Shown: positions 1-8,292 of the stretch, piece by piece
Layout: each line of letters starts with the position of its first letter
Position numbering within the stretch: the first letter of the stretch is position 1
Assembly (NCBI GenBank): GCA_965214875.1
Contig: OZ243980.1
Span: 372,001 to 436,000 of the forward strand
Length of the DNA: 64,000 bases
Direction: 5' to 3'
Source: CBDAUN01 sp965214875
GTDB taxonomy: Bacteria; Pseudomonadota; Gammaproteobacteria; Arenicellales; JAJDZL01
Program-made: the position numbers and the translations under genes
The notes under the pieces: generated by a model
What the model saw: only the letters and a program-made list of their open reading frames with translations
What the model was told of the DNA's origin: nothing
Databases searched by the model: none

Positions 1-1
1 T

Positions 2-1609
2 GTCAATGCGGGAACGCAGCTGGCCAAGATTGATTCGCTCAGCGGCATATTGTCTCCGGCGCTGCTCGTATCGTTTGCCCTGCTTGGCATCTTTCCACTG
101 ATCGCCAAGAAGATTGTTGATGGCGTCAAGACGCGCAAGGCGCTCGGAAAATACGCCAAGCCGAAAAAGTTCGACTACAACACCGTGGTGATCGGGGCAG
201 GCTCCGCGGGTCTGATTGCATCCTATATCGCAGCTGCGACAAAGGCGAAAGTCGCTTTGGTCGAACGTGGCAAAATGGGCGGCGACTGCTTGAACACCGG
301 CTGCGTTCCATCCAAGGCTCTGCTCAGGACGGCAAAGTTTCTTGCGCATCAGCGGCGCAGCGCCGAGTTCGGTGTGCATACGGCGCATGCAGAGTTTGAA
401 TTCTCTGAGGTCATGGACCGCATCAAGCGAGTCATCGGACAGATCGAGCCGCACGATTCGGTCGAACGCTACACCTCGCTCGGGGTGGATTGCGTGATCG
501 GCAGCGGCAAAATCGAATCGCCCTACTGTGTCGATGTCGATGGGCGCAAGCTCACCACGCGCAGCATCATTATTGCAGCTGGCGCGGCGCCGTTCGTGCC
601 GCCGGTGCCAGGCATCGAAGACATGGGCTATCTGACCTCCGACACGCTGTGGGAGATGTCCGAATTGCCCGAGCGTCTGGTCATCCTCGGCGGCGGGCCA
701 ATCGGCTGCGAGTTGTCGCAGGCGTTTGCGCGGCTTGGCTCGCATGTCACTCAAATTGAGATGCTGCCGCGCATCATGCCGCGTGAAGACGAGGAATTTT
801 CCGCCATGGTGATTGAGAGATTCAAGGCCGAAGGCATCGACGTGCTGCTTGAGCATCGGGCAACGGAATTTCTTGCCAGCGACGGCGAGAAAACCTTGAT
901 ATGCGATCACCGCGGCGAGCAGGTGCGAATTCGGTTCGACACCTTGATCGTGGCGGTGGGTCGAAAGGCGAATGTCGCGGGTTACGGGGTTGAGGAGCTT
1001 GGCATCGAGCTGTCGCCTTCAGGCACGATCGGCATCAATGAGTTTCTGGAGACCAATATTCCGAACATCTACGCGTGCGGCGATGTTTCAGGACCGTACC
1101 AGTTTACCCACGTTTGTTCGCATCAGGCGACTACGGCTGCGAGCAATGCTTTGCTGCGTCCGTTTCACCGAAGCCGGATCGACTATTCCACGATTCCGTG
1201 GGCGACATTTACAGACCCGGAAGTTGCTCGTGTCGGTCTCAATGAACTCGAAGCAAAAGAAAAGGGAATCGACTACGAGGTGACCACCTACGACATGAAA
1301 GATCTGTCGCGGGCGATTGCCGATGAGGAGGCGCATGGACTGGTCAAGGTGCTCACTGTTCCGGGGAAAGACAAGATTCTAGGCGTCACCATCGGTGGCG
1401 AGCATGCCGGCGAGCTGATTGCAGAATTCGTGCTCGCCATGCAGCACAAGATGGGTTTGAAAAAGATTCTTGGCACGATTCACATCTATCCGACGCTTTC
1501 CGAAGCCGTGCGATTTGCCGCCGGCAATTGGCGCAAGGCTCATGTTTCAGAGCGGTCGTTGGCAATCGCAGAGAAATTCAATGCCTGGAGGCGTGGCAAG
1601 CAGCACTAG
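2..1609 (+). CDS. VTT-domain/FAD-dependent disulfide oxidoreductase fusion, C-terminal part (5' end outside window)
   Basis: The reading frame is open to the first base of the window, so the TTG at 50 need not be the start. The first residues contain NAGTQLAKIDSLSGI and then a hydrophobic helix, matching the end of a TVP38/TMEM64 (VTT, formerly SNARE-associated) membrane domain. After about 40 residues a mercuric reductase-like flavoprotein begins: FAD motif GAGSAG, redox pair in GGDCLNTGCVPSK, NAD(P)-binding GGGPIG, FAD motif ACGDVSGPY, and a dimerisation domain ending near HIYPTLSEA. No N-terminal HMA domain or C-terminal vicinal Cys pair is visible, so true mercury reduction is unlikely. 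Such fusions are known in proteobacteria and cyanobacteria; the physiological substrate is unknown. The stop overlaps the convergent msbA stop by 4 bp. Confidence 0.85.
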   Translation, partial: VNAGTQLAKIDSLSGILSPALLVSFALLGIFPLIAKKIVDGVKTRKALGKYAKPKKFDYNTVVIGAGSAGLIASYIAAATKAKVALVERGKMGGDCLNTGCVPSKALLRTAKFLAHQRRSAEFGVHTAHAEFEFSEVMDRIKRVIGQIEPHDSVERYTSLGVDCVIGSGKIESPYCVDVDGRKLTTRSIIIAAGAAPFVPPVPGIEDMGYLTSDTLWEMSELPERLVILGGGPIGCELSQAFARLGSHVTQIEMLPRIMPREDEEFSAMVIERFKAEGIDVLLEHRATEFLASDGEKTLICDHRGEQVRIRFDTLIVAVGRKANVAGYGVEELGIELSPSGTIGINEFLETNIPNIYACGDVSGPYQFTHVCSHQATTAASNALLRPFHRSRIDYSTIPWATFTDPEVARVGLNELEAKEKGIDYEVTTYDMKDLSRAIADEEAHGLVKVLTVPGKDKILGVTIGGEHAGELIAEFVLAMQHKMGLKKILGTIHIYPTLSEAVRFAAGNWRKAHVSERSLAIAEKFNAWRRGKQH

Positions 1610-3390
1610 CTTTGATTGCCGTCAACTGTGTAGAGGGCGTAGTAGTGCCCCTTTTCCTGTAGCAGGGAAAGGTGGGTGCCTTGCTCGACGATCGCGCCTT
1701 CGTGGATCACGACGATCCTGTCGACCTCGGTCAGCGATGAGAGGCGGTGGGAAATGATCAGCAGCGCTCGCCCTTTGCTTAGCTTGCGCACCGCTTTTCG
1801 CACCTGATGCTCGCTGGTCATGTCCAGCGCTGAGGTCGCCTCGTCGAAGATCACGATTGGAGCATCTTTCAAGAATGCCTGGGCAATCGCGATGCGCTGC
1901 TTTTGCCCGCCTGATAGGCGCACGCCCCGTTCACCGATCATGGTCTGCATGCCTTTGGGCAATTTGTCGATGAATTCTGTCGCATAGGCTGATTCGGCCG
2001 CAGCTCGAACCGATTCGTGCGTCGCGTTGTTTAGGTTGCCGTAGCTGATGTTGACTTCGACCGTGTCGTCGAACAGGATGGTGTCTTGACTGACATAGGC
2101 AATCATTTGTCTTAGTTCATTAAGAGGAAAATCGCGAATGTCGATGTCGTCAATTGTGATGCGTCCGTGCTGCAGTTCGTAAAGGCGCGGAATGAGCGCG
2201 GTTAAAGTAGACTTGCCGCTTCCCGAGATGCCGACAAGCGCGACGGTTTCATCTGCGCGCAGTTCCAAAGAGACATTGTGCAAGGAGCGGCTTTCGGTAT
2301 TCGCGTAGGTGAACGATACATTCTCGAAAGCGACCCGGCCTACGCTTTCGAGCGCTTTGGTGCCGCGCGCCCCTTCATCCGCTTCAATGTCCTGGTCAAG
2401 CACATAGAACACGCGCTCGGATGCCGCCAGGCCGCTTTGGAGGACATTGTTCAAGGCGATCAGTTTCTTGATCGAGCTGAACATGAGCGCCATCGCGGTC
2501 ATGAAGGAAACGAATCCGCCGACGGTCAGCGGGTCGGTAATGTCGCGCGTCAAGCTGAAGTAGACAGCGCCTGCGGTTACCAGCGCGCCGATCAATTCTG
2601 CGATCGGCACTCCTAGTCCGGAAGCGACAATCGCCTTGAAATGCAGTTGGCGCTCCCGATTCGCGACATCGACGAGCCGATTCGATTCATGCTTTTGCGC
2701 GCGGTACAGCTTGATCACCCTGTTATTGACGACCACTTGATTCAAGTGGTGCAGAAGGAGTGCGGATGTTTCCAGCCTCTCCCGATGGACGTGTCGAAGC
2801 TTGATGGCAATAAAGTACACGACAGAGACAACCAACGGCGTGGCGATGATTAAAGTCAGGCTCAATACCCAGTCCAGAATGAATAGCCAAATCGTCAAGC
2901 CGATAATAGTGAGCGTTTCTCGGACGACCGTTACAAACACCTTAGTCGCCGCCTGGGTCAGTCCGTTGACATCTCCGGTGACTCTCGAGGTTAGCTGGCC
3001 GGTTGGAAAGTTGTCATAGAATCGGGTTGGCAGGCAGACAATGCGTTCGATCATTTCGGTGCGCAGATCAAGCACGATTTTCTGGGACAGCCATCCCATA
3101 GCGATCCCGTTCAGGTAGTTGGCGGAGCCTCTGACGACGAATATTCCGATCAGCAGAATCGGCATCCAGATGATCAGGACCGGGTCTTTTTCAACAAAGG
3201 TGCCGTCTAGTAGCGGCTTCATCAGTATTGTGACACCGGGGGTTGTTGCAGAGTAGATGACCACCATCAGCATGCCGCCGGCAAAGATGACCCAGTAGGG
3301 TTTCACGTAGAGCAGCAAGCGCTTGTAAAGCTGCCAGTTTTGCGCAAAAAATTTAACCGGATTGACGGATTCTATTCTGTTGGCTCGCAT
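1606..3390 (-). CDS. msbA: Lipid A export ABC transporter ATP-binding/permease protein MsbA
   Basis: Half-size ABC exporter of 594 residues, the usual MsbA length. The N-terminal half (about 20-320) holds six predicted membrane helices; the C-terminal ATPase has Walker A GISGSGKS (387-394), signature LSGGQ (492-496) and Walker B IVIFDE (512-517) followed by ATSALD. The family flips lipid A-core from the inner to the outer leaflet of the inner membrane using ATP. It lies 55 bp downstream of the nitrile hydratase operon on the same strand and could be cotranscribed with it, although the functions are unrelated. It ends tail-to-tail with the oxidoreductase, overlapping by 4 bp, with no room for a terminator between them. 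A generic lipid exporter of the same subfamily is the main alternative. Confidence 0.9.
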   Translation of the reverse strand: MRANRIESVNPVKFFAQNWQLYKRLLLYVKPYWVIFAGGMLMVVIYSATTPGVTILMKPLLDGTFVEKDPVLIIWMPILLIGIFVVRGSANYLNGIAMGWLSQKIVLDLRTEMIERIVCLPTRFYDNFPTGQLTSRVTGDVNGLTQAATKVFVTVVRETLTIIGLTIWLFILDWVLSLTLIIATPLVVSVVYFIAIKLRHVHRERLETSALLLHHLNQVVVNNRVIKLYRAQKHESNRLVDVANRERQLHFKAIVASGLGVPIAELIGALVTAGAVYFSLTRDITDPLTVGGFVSFMTAMALMFSSIKKLIALNNVLQSGLAASERVFYVLDQDIEADEGARGTKALESVGRVAFENVSFTYANTESRSLHNVSLELRADETVALVGISGSGKSTLTALIPRLYELQHGRITIDDIDIRDFPLNELRQMIAYVSQDTILFDDTVEVNISYGNLNNATHESVRAAAESAYATEFIDKLPKGMQTMIGERGVRLSGGQKQRIAIAQAFLKDAPIVIFDEATSALDMTSEHQVRKAVRKLSKGRALLIISHRLSSLTEVDRIVVIHEGAIVEQGTHLSLLQEKGHYYALYTVDGNQS

Positions 3391-3445
3391 TTCGATTCAA
3401 TGGGTGCGGGTTAAGGCGAGTGACGATGCCAGATGGCCGCTAGCT

Positions 3446-3751
3446 TCATTCGCGTTCAAGTTCCTTTTGCCTGGCGATGAGTTCGTTTAGGCTAACAATG
3501 TTCTTGTCGGTCAGCAGCTTTTCCAAGGCCTCGAGCCAGTCGCGGTAGTATGCGGCTGAATCTGCTGGCTGATCGGTTGCTGACGAATTGGCAACTGCAT
3601 CGGCCAGCGCATTGCTCCATTCGTTCCAGCTGAAGTGTTCTTGCTCATGCAGTTTTGCAGTCAGGGCGAACGCATGGGCCTGCCAGGGCGCGGAGAACAC
3701 CGGATGCGAATGGTCGATGCCGAAAGCGGCTGGCTGCTTGGGAGTATTCAT
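3446..3751 (-). CDS. Nitrile hydratase accessory (activator) protein
   Basis: A 101-residue protein resembling the small activator encoded after nitrile hydratase genes. The segment HPVFSAPWQAHAFALTAKL and the later W-x-EW-x-AL pattern are typical of this group, which is related to the N-terminal domain of the beta subunit. Activators of Co-type enzymes escort the metallated alpha subunit into the holoenzyme by subunit swapping (established for the family). Its ATG overlaps the stop of the upstream beta C-domain gene by 4 bp, so translation is probably coupled. It is the last gene of the four-gene nitrile hydratase operon. Confidence 0.85.
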   Translation of the reverse strand: MNTPKQPAAFGIDHSHPVFSAPWQAHAFALTAKLHEQEHFSWNEWSNALADAVANSSATDQPADSAAYYRDWLEALEKLLTDKNIVSLNELIARQKELERE

Positions 3752-4089
3752 GCCGGCTCGATGTAGGACTCGAAAAGATCAACATAGACTGCGTCGGCGC
3801 TGTTCGACTGCCAAAGCGTTGCGGCATCGAATCGCACACTGTAAAGATGTTCGGCGGTCTTGACTCCCTGCGCACTGAGGTCGGGCAGGATGAATTCTCC
3901 ATGATTCCGCTGCACCTTGCCGGTGCATCCGCGCACATAGCTTGGCAACCTGATGTGACCAGCTGGGTTTAAGTCCTTGACGACTATGCGGTCGCCAGAT
4001 TTGAAGCGGGCGGGCTTGCCGGCATCAAGACGGGCGCTTCCGCCTCGCTGCAGGGCGGGCCATACGTGTTGTGCGGCAAGCGGCTTCAA
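3748..4089 (-). CDS. Nitrile hydratase beta subunit, C-terminal domain encoded as a separate gene
   Basis: 113 residues matching only the C-terminal SH3-like barrel of nitrile hydratase beta: it contains RFKSGDRIVVKDLNPAGHIR and RGCTGKVQ, and ends with the usual YVDLFESYIEP region. The start is TTG within TTGA, overlapping the stop of the beta N-domain gene by 4 bp. A split beta chain is known from thiocyanate hydrolase and toyocamycin nitrile hydratase, which are three-subunit enzymes. The two parts together give about 218 residues, close to a full beta subunit, so nothing essential seems lost. A recent frameshift of a fused gene is the alternative, but the clean overlap at the domain boundary favours a real split. 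Confidence 0.8.
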   Translation of the reverse strand: MKPLAAQHVWPALQRGGSARLDAGKPARFKSGDRIVVKDLNPAGHIRLPSYVRGCTGKVQRNHGEFILPDLSAQGVKTAEHLYSVRFDAATLWQSNSADAVYVDLFESYIEPA

Positions 4090-4403
4090 TGTTTTTCAGT
4101 GCAAGTGGCGAGTTCATTCATGCGAGCGTTGATCTGTTCTTGGGTTACTAGGCCTTGTTCGCTGAGTAGCAGCTCAAGTCCATGTAGCCAATGCTCGTAA
4201 TAGCTGGTGGCGAGATACGCTTCAGAGTCCATCCGCTCGCGCGCGAATCGCGACATGTCGAGGTTCCACTTTCCGAGAAAACCGCACGCCAGGGTGATCG
4301 CGAACACCCTGCGCTCCCATTGATGGTGAAAGACGGGTTCATCGGGCTCGGGGTTGATCGGTCCAAAACCAGTTTTTCCGCCAAGATCGTGTGCGCCATC
4401 CAT
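4086..4403 (-). CDS. Nitrile hydratase beta subunit, N-terminal domain encoded as a separate gene
   Basis: 105 residues beginning MDGAHDLGGKTGFGPI, the hallmark start of nitrile hydratase beta subunits, followed by the helical domain with FHHQWERRVFAITLA and YYEHWLHGLELLL. It stops exactly where the beta subunit normally continues into its SH3-like domain, which here is the next gene. It sits 2 bp after the alpha gene. With alpha and the beta C-domain it should form an alpha/beta-N/beta-C heterotrimer that hydrates a nitrile, or hydrolyses a related C-N triple-bond compound such as thiocyanate, in the cytoplasm. The substrate cannot be told from sequence. Confidence 0.85.
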   Translation of the reverse strand: MDGAHDLGGKTGFGPINPEPDEPVFHHQWERRVFAITLACGFLGKWNLDMSRFARERMDSEAYLATSYYEHWLHGLELLLSEQGLVTQEQINARMNELATCTEKH

Positions 4404-4405
4404 TG

Positions 4406-5005
4406 CTAACTGCCGGCTGGTTTCGGCAGTCCGGTGCCGATCATCGAATCTCGTGTCACCAACTCGGCAAGCTGGTCTTTGGTGAAGTGTTCAGTATGGT
4501 CTGGCCGCATCGGCACGACCATGTAGCGAATCTCGGCGGTGCTGTCCCAGACGCGAATCTCAACATCGTCGTCGAGTTGTACGCCGAACTCTTGCAGCAC
4601 GGTTCGCGGTTCAGATACAGCTCTGGCGCGGTAGGGGGGAGACTTGTACCACACTGGCGGCAGGCCGAGTACTGGCCACGGATAGCATGAGCATAAGGTG
4701 CACACAACCATGTTGTGGACCGCAGGCGTATTTTCTAATGCGATCATCTCTTCGCCTTGGCGTCCCTGAAATCCGAATTCAGCGATCGCTTCAGTGGCAT
4801 TGCTGAGCAACCGATCGCGATAGTTTTGATCAACCCACGCGCGAGCGATAACTTTGGCTCCATTTTTTGGGCCGACACGATTTTCGTAGATGTCGATGAG
4901 TTCATCGAGTGCTGCCGGGTCGACTAAGCCCTTTTCGACGAGCAAGGATTCGAGGGCCTTGACTTTGATTTCCAGTTGGCCTGGTGGATGCGCATGCTTG
5001 CTCAT
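4406..5005 (-). CDS. Nitrile hydratase alpha subunit, cobalt type
   Basis: 199 residues with the metal claw CTLCSC at 102-107. The Thr in CTLCSC is the signature of low-spin Co(III) enzymes (Fe enzymes have CSLCSC); Cys105 and Cys107 equivalents are oxidised to sulfinic and sulfenic acids in the mature enzyme. Further family landmarks are AKVIARAWVDQNYRDRLL and YKSPPYRARAVSEPRTVL. The gene order alpha, beta-N, beta-C, activator differs from the beta-alpha-activator order usual for Co-type operons. It heads the operon; the 136 bp upstream to the unknown operon presumably holds the promoter, but I see no convincing -35/-10. Confidence 0.93.
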   Translation of the reverse strand: MSKHAHPPGQLEIKVKALESLLVEKGLVDPAALDELIDIYENRVGPKNGAKVIARAWVDQNYRDRLLSNATEAIAEFGFQGRQGEEMIALENTPAVHNMVVCTLCSCYPWPVLGLPPVWYKSPPYRARAVSEPRTVLQEFGVQLDDDVEIRVWDSTAEIRYMVVPMRPDHTEHFTKDQLAELVTRDSMIGTGLPKPAGS

Positions 5006-5141
5006 TGCTTTGTTCCGAGCATGAAAATGGTTTTGCGTTCAGAAAGAAGGGCTCTGCGGCGCGGCATCGGCAAAACATATCTGATTTTTTTCGTCCGATT
5101 TCAGGTCGCGGTCATTTGTGATTTTCCCGCGAACAGCAGAA

Positions 5142-5834
5142 TCAGAGAGGCTTGTAGCTTTTCATCACATATTTGGCTTCGGCGTCTCCTTCAGCCATTA
5201 TCTTCAAACAGACAAACTCGTATTGTTCTCCGACTGTCAATCCATTCAATTGATGCCCGTCTTCATCCACAACTCCTTTAAGGATGCTTCCGTCATCAGT
5301 ATATAGCCCCCAAGTCTTCATTTTCCTATTGACGCGCTCGACTTCACCAAAAAGTGTCATATTCTGAACATTTTCAGTAGGAGGTTCCGAGATATTTTTC
5401 CTAGTTGCAATGTAGGATCGAATTTGTTTCGCGGACATTCTTCTAGATCTCGGTGTTTCAAATTTTGGCTCGGCCCAAGCGTAATTCAAGCTTGTATCAT
5501 TCCGGTTCAGGAACTGAAGCAATTCATCAAGCTTATGCAAGCTCCCTCGGAGCTTCGCGCTTTGCATCGGTGGTTCGTTTGCGCCCGCAATGCTGAAAAA
5601 TAATTTGTCAACAGTCCTCAGTGTCGAGACTAACGCATGATTGACTCCGAGCAAGTCCCTCGGTTTAGCTGATTCAAGCAGCACTTTGAACGAGCCGGCA
5701 GCCGCCGGAATTACAACATCCATTTCGGTTAGTTGCTTTATTTCCGTGTCTGGCAGGGCAACCTCGTGTTCTCTAAGTTCATCACGACATACATGGAAAA
5801 TTAGTGATTGGAAGCGTTTCAGCAATTCAGACAA
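5142..5834 (-). CDS. Protein of unknown function, last gene of a three-gene accessory operon
   Basis: 230 residues, no family recognised. The first half is predominantly helical (FQSLIFHVCRDELREHE, KLRGSLHKLDELLQFL). The last 80 residues look beta-rich, with FGEVERVNRKMKTWGLYTDD and a GLTVGEQYEFVCLK strand pattern, suggestive of a small OB- or SH3-like barrel (inference). No transmembrane segment or signal peptide is seen. It follows the two smaller unknown genes on the same strand after 54 bp and is more AT-rich than the neighbouring nitrile hydratase genes, so it probably arrived by transfer. Confidence 0.6.
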   Translation of the reverse strand: MSELLKRFQSLIFHVCRDELREHEVALPDTEIKQLTEMDVVIPAAAGSFKVLLESAKPRDLLGVNHALVSTLRTVDKLFFSIAGANEPPMQSAKLRGSLHKLDELLQFLNRNDTSLNYAWAEPKFETPRSRRMSAKQIRSYIATRKNISEPPTENVQNMTLFGEVERVNRKMKTWGLYTDDGSILKGVVDEDGHQLNGLTVGEQYEFVCLKIMAEGDAEAKYVMKSYKPL

Positions 5835-5888
5835 CGTGATAGCACTAATACGGTGACTTTCCTTGGTCTCAGGGGGTTCAGTAAAGAT

Positions 5889-6284
5889 TTATACAACTAA
5901 ATTGTCTCTAGCACGCGCCTCAGAAACCAATGTATTGTTTGATTGGCTGTCTTGCAAGAAAAAACCCGAGTCGGGCAAATAATCGTGTTCGAGCAGATTG
6001 CCTTGTTGCGGGTCTAGCGTTACTGGATCATCCATACTGGCACCGGCCGGAGTCAAATACCACCCATACTCGCAAGATTCGACTATCAGCGAGCGTAAAT
6101 CTATTTCTCCTGTACGAAATTTACGCAGTTTTTCCACCTCTGTTCCGACTACCAAATATTGATTATCTGCTCCATTGTCTTCCACTGCTACGGCAATGTA
6201 GTGCCCCCCTATGCGATCTTTCGCTTGCACAATTTGAGGACCGTCATATTCAAAAAGGGTCGATTTGTATCGAATTTCTAGCAT
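5889..6284 (-). CDS. Protein of unknown function, middle gene of the three-gene operon
   Basis: 131 residues, beta-rich and acidic: MLEIRYKSTLFEYDGPQIV followed by GHYIAVAVEDNG and QYLVVGTEVEKLRKFRTGEI. This strand-turn pattern resembles small proteins found beside unknown effectors, but I cannot name a domain. The ATG directly abuts the stop of the upstream gene (no intergenic base), so the two are very likely translationally coupled. No catalytic motif is apparent. Confidence 0.6.
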   Translation of the reverse strand: MLEIRYKSTLFEYDGPQIVQAKDRIGGHYIAVAVEDNGADNQYLVVGTEVEKLRKFRTGEIDLRSLIVESCEYGWYLTPAGASMDDPVTLDPQQGNLLEHDYLPDSGFFLQDSQSNNTLVSEARARDNLVV

Positions 6285-6662
6285 TTAATTTTCAACGAAG
6301 CAGTTAGCAAGGATATCGTAATTGGCTAAAGGCCACCACGTGTGATGCAAACGATTTGGTCCCGTTTGCTGTATCTTTCCAGCGCCACTATTCAATTCCA
6401 CGCGACAAATCTTATATTTGCGGAATTTAGGTAGTTTTTTTATGTTTTCTGAAACACTTTTTGATGAAAGAACCGACAACCCCATTGCCTGACACTCTGA
6501 AACCCCACTGAACTTAGCGATTGGATTTGTCGCGCGTTGTGATTTGAAATCACTACTATTTGGAGGGTCTTGTTGCACCAATCTGTAGACGCATCTCTGA
6601 TCAATGATGCACTCAGCATCTTCGGGTGGACCTCCAGGAGGAAGTTGCTCGCGGTACTTCAT
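6285..6662 (-). CDS. Protein of unknown function, first gene of the three-gene operon
   Basis: 125 residues starting MKYREQLPPGGPPEDAECII. It contains a conserved-looking motif HHTWWPLANYDILANCF near the C-terminus, adjacent to the downstream start codon. No known domain is recognised. Composition and codon use are protein-like, and contiguity with the next gene supports its reality. Together the three genes form a compact cassette between the nitrile hydratase operon and a VapBC module. Confidence 0.55.
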   Translation of the reverse strand: MKYREQLPPGGPPEDAECIIDQRCVYRLVQQDPPNSSDFKSQRATNPIAKFSGVSECQAMGLSVLSSKSVSENIKKLPKFRKYKICRVELNSGAGKIQQTGPNRLHHTWWPLANYDILANCFVEN

Positions 6663-6853
6663 TCGTTACGGTCGCGGCCAATCGAGAGAGTGTGCAGGCT
6701 CTATAGTGTTTTATCGCTTCGGCGCCCAAAAGATGAAAGATGGCGCAGTACTATCGGCGAGAGCTGGCCGGGACGTTTTTTTGGCTCCTTCCTTGCGAGG
6801 AAACGGATTTGCTGCAACAACTCTGTGTGAAGGCTCATTCCTCATGTTCGATC

Positions 6854-7104
6854 TTAGATGCATCGCGGAAACCAGCGCAGACGAGCATTGATGAATCTGT
6901 TTTCTCGTCGACTAGGTCGAAAATCATCAAGCTTAGCCGCACTCATTGGCGAATTCGACTCTTCGTTTTTCAGCATTGCCCGAACCCAGGCAGTGCGGTC
7001 TTTGATCGAGTCAAGGCCGGTTTTTGTATGCCAGCTATTCCAGCGGTCGGTAACTCGGGAAGTTCGCGAAGCGCATCCTCCAGGTTGCTTGAAGGGGTGT
7101 TCAT
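6854..7104 (-). pseudogene. Possible small gene remnant with one frameshift
   Basis: On the minus strand an ATG at 7104 opens MNTPSSNLEDALRELPELP. After one apparent frameshift near 7045 the neighbouring frame continues with DRWNSWHTKTGLDSIKDRT and runs to a TAA at 6854. The two pieces read as one short soluble protein but no family is recognised. Otherwise the 500 bp between 6662 and 7170 shows nothing coding that I can support. Confidence 0.25.
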
Positions 7105-7169
7105 GTCAGTTTCATATCTGCGTATACACCGCTAGCTAATATTTTTCCCACAGCGATTTGAAAGTCGTT

Positions 7170-7460
7170 TTATTGTGGAATATCGTTTGCGGTCAAATCT
7201 GATGTCTTCGCTTGATAACGATAACACCTTTCTTTAGAAATCGAGATTACTTTTTCTGAAAATTGCATCCTGCCATAAACTCGACAACCATAATCAACTC
7301 TAAGTTCAAACCGCATATTTTTGAAAAGGTGCTCCATTTGCTTTTGGCAGGACCTAATTGCCTCGTCACGTTGGGCATATGCGTGTAAAAGCAAAGAATG
7401 ATGTCGACATCTGAAGCAATGCTCTGTCATTTGACTGACTCGTAAAGTCATATCTAACAT
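7170..7460 (-). CDS. Uncertain small ORF divergent from vapBC
   Basis: A minus-strand frame rich in His, Cys and Arg (SQMTEHCFRCRHHSLLL) runs to a stop at 7170. The start is uncertain; an ATG at 7460 lies just beyond the palindrome upstream of vapB. It matches nothing I know and could be fortuitous in this AT-rich stretch. Confidence 0.25.
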   Translation of the reverse strand: MLDMTLRVSQMTEHCFRCRHHSLLLHAYAQRDEAIRSCQKQMEHLFKNMRFELRVDYGCRVYGRMQFSEKVISISKERCYRYQAKTSDLTANDIPQ

Positions 7461-7479
7461 ATCTAAACTTGCATAAAAA

Positions 7480-7517
7480 TTGTCAATGTATATACTTTTA
7501 TGTATATACATTGACAA
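7480..7517. promoter_or_regulatory. Perfect 15-bp inverted repeat upstream of vapB, probable operator
   Basis: Arms 7480-7494 (TTGTCAATGTATATA) and 7503-7517 are exact reverse complements with an 8-bp spacer. The repeat ends 28 bp before the vapB ATG, where VapBC complexes typically bind to repress their own operon. A GAGG ribosome-binding site at 7534-7537 follows. Confidence 0.7.
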
Positions 7518-7545
7518 CATTTCATAATAATGTGAGGTTTGGTCC

Positions 7546-7779
7546 ATGCTGATAGGTTCCGTTTTTCTCAATAATCGTACGCAGGCTGTTAGATTGCCTG
7601 CGGAAGCCCGCTTTCCAAGCGATGTAAAGCATGTTGCAGTTAGAATGGTGGGTAAAGACCGAGTGCTGTCGCCCGTTGAACAATCGTGGGACAGCTTTTT
7701 CCTTTCGCGCGAAAGGGTGAGTGATGATTTTATGAACACGCGGGCCTCCCAGGCTCAGCCAGACCGAGAAGACTTCTGA
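7546..7779 (+). CDS. vapB: VapB-type antitoxin (AbrB-like fold)
   Basis: 77 residues with the VapB start MLIGSVFLNNRTQAVRLP, a swapped-hairpin AbrB/MazE-type DNA-binding motif, and a C-terminal tail (SWDSFF, QPDREDF) typical of the toxin-binding part. A GAGG site lies 8 bp upstream of the ATG. The last base of its stop is the first base of the vapC start, a tight coupling usual for TA pairs. It is expected to neutralise VapC and repress the operon through the palindrome at 7480-7517. Confidence 0.85.
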   Translation: MLIGSVFLNNRTQAVRLPAEARFPSDVKHVAVRMVGKDRVLSPVEQSWDSFFLSRERVSDDFMNTRASQAQPDREDF

Positions 7780-8177
7780 TGCTCGCCTATATGCTGGACA
7801 CCAATATAGCAATTTACGTGTTGAAGAACCGTCCGCATAGCGCACTTAAGATATTTAATCAAAATGCTGGACAAATTTGCATCAGTTCGATTACTTTAGC
7901 TGAGTTGATGCATGGCGTAGAAAAAAGCGTTTACCGCGAACACAACAAGCGCCAGGTTGATGATTTCGTTTCACGAGCCCCTACCCTTGACTACGGATCT
8001 AACGCCGCTTCCCATTATGGCGGCATTCGGGCAGAACTTGAACGCCAAGGAACTCCAATTGGCGTGAATGATCTTCACATAGCCGGCCATGCTCGAAGTG
8101 AGGGGCTAGTGCTCGTAACCAACAATCTCACCGAATTTGAGCGGGTCGATGGTTTAAATTTGGAAAACTGGGTTTGA
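7779..8177 (+). CDS. vapC: VapC ribonuclease toxin (PIN domain)
   Basis: 132-residue PIN-domain protein. It begins MLAYMLDTNIAIYVL, giving the first catalytic Asp at 7. LAELMHGVE supplies the conserved Glu, and NDLHIAGHARSEGLVLVTNN the later acidic residues and the TNN strand. VapC toxins cleave specific tRNAs or rRNA with Mg2+. The gene is intact and coupled to vapB. The IS1380 relic begins 115 bp downstream. Confidence 0.9.
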   Translation: MLAYMLDTNIAIYVLKNRPHSALKIFNQNAGQICISSITLAELMHGVEKSVYREHNKRQVDDFVSRAPTLDYGSNAASHYGGIRAELERQGTPIGVNDLHIAGHARSEGLVLVTNNLTEFERVDGLNLENWV

Positions 8178-8292
8178 CTTGCATCCATGTGCTAGAATTT
8201 CAAGCAGTGTGCAACGAGACTCGATCGGCGCACTGTACCTGCCAATCGAATACCGAACACCTGCCCAAGGGACCGATAGGTACTGGATCAGT

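Noticed and set aside
2..1609. Calling the first gene merA
   Set aside because: No HMA domain and no C-terminal Cys pair for mercury binding are visible.
6740..7135. Plus-strand ORF of 131 codons
   Set aside because: Composition is not protein-like and the opposite strand gives a better though frameshifted candidate.
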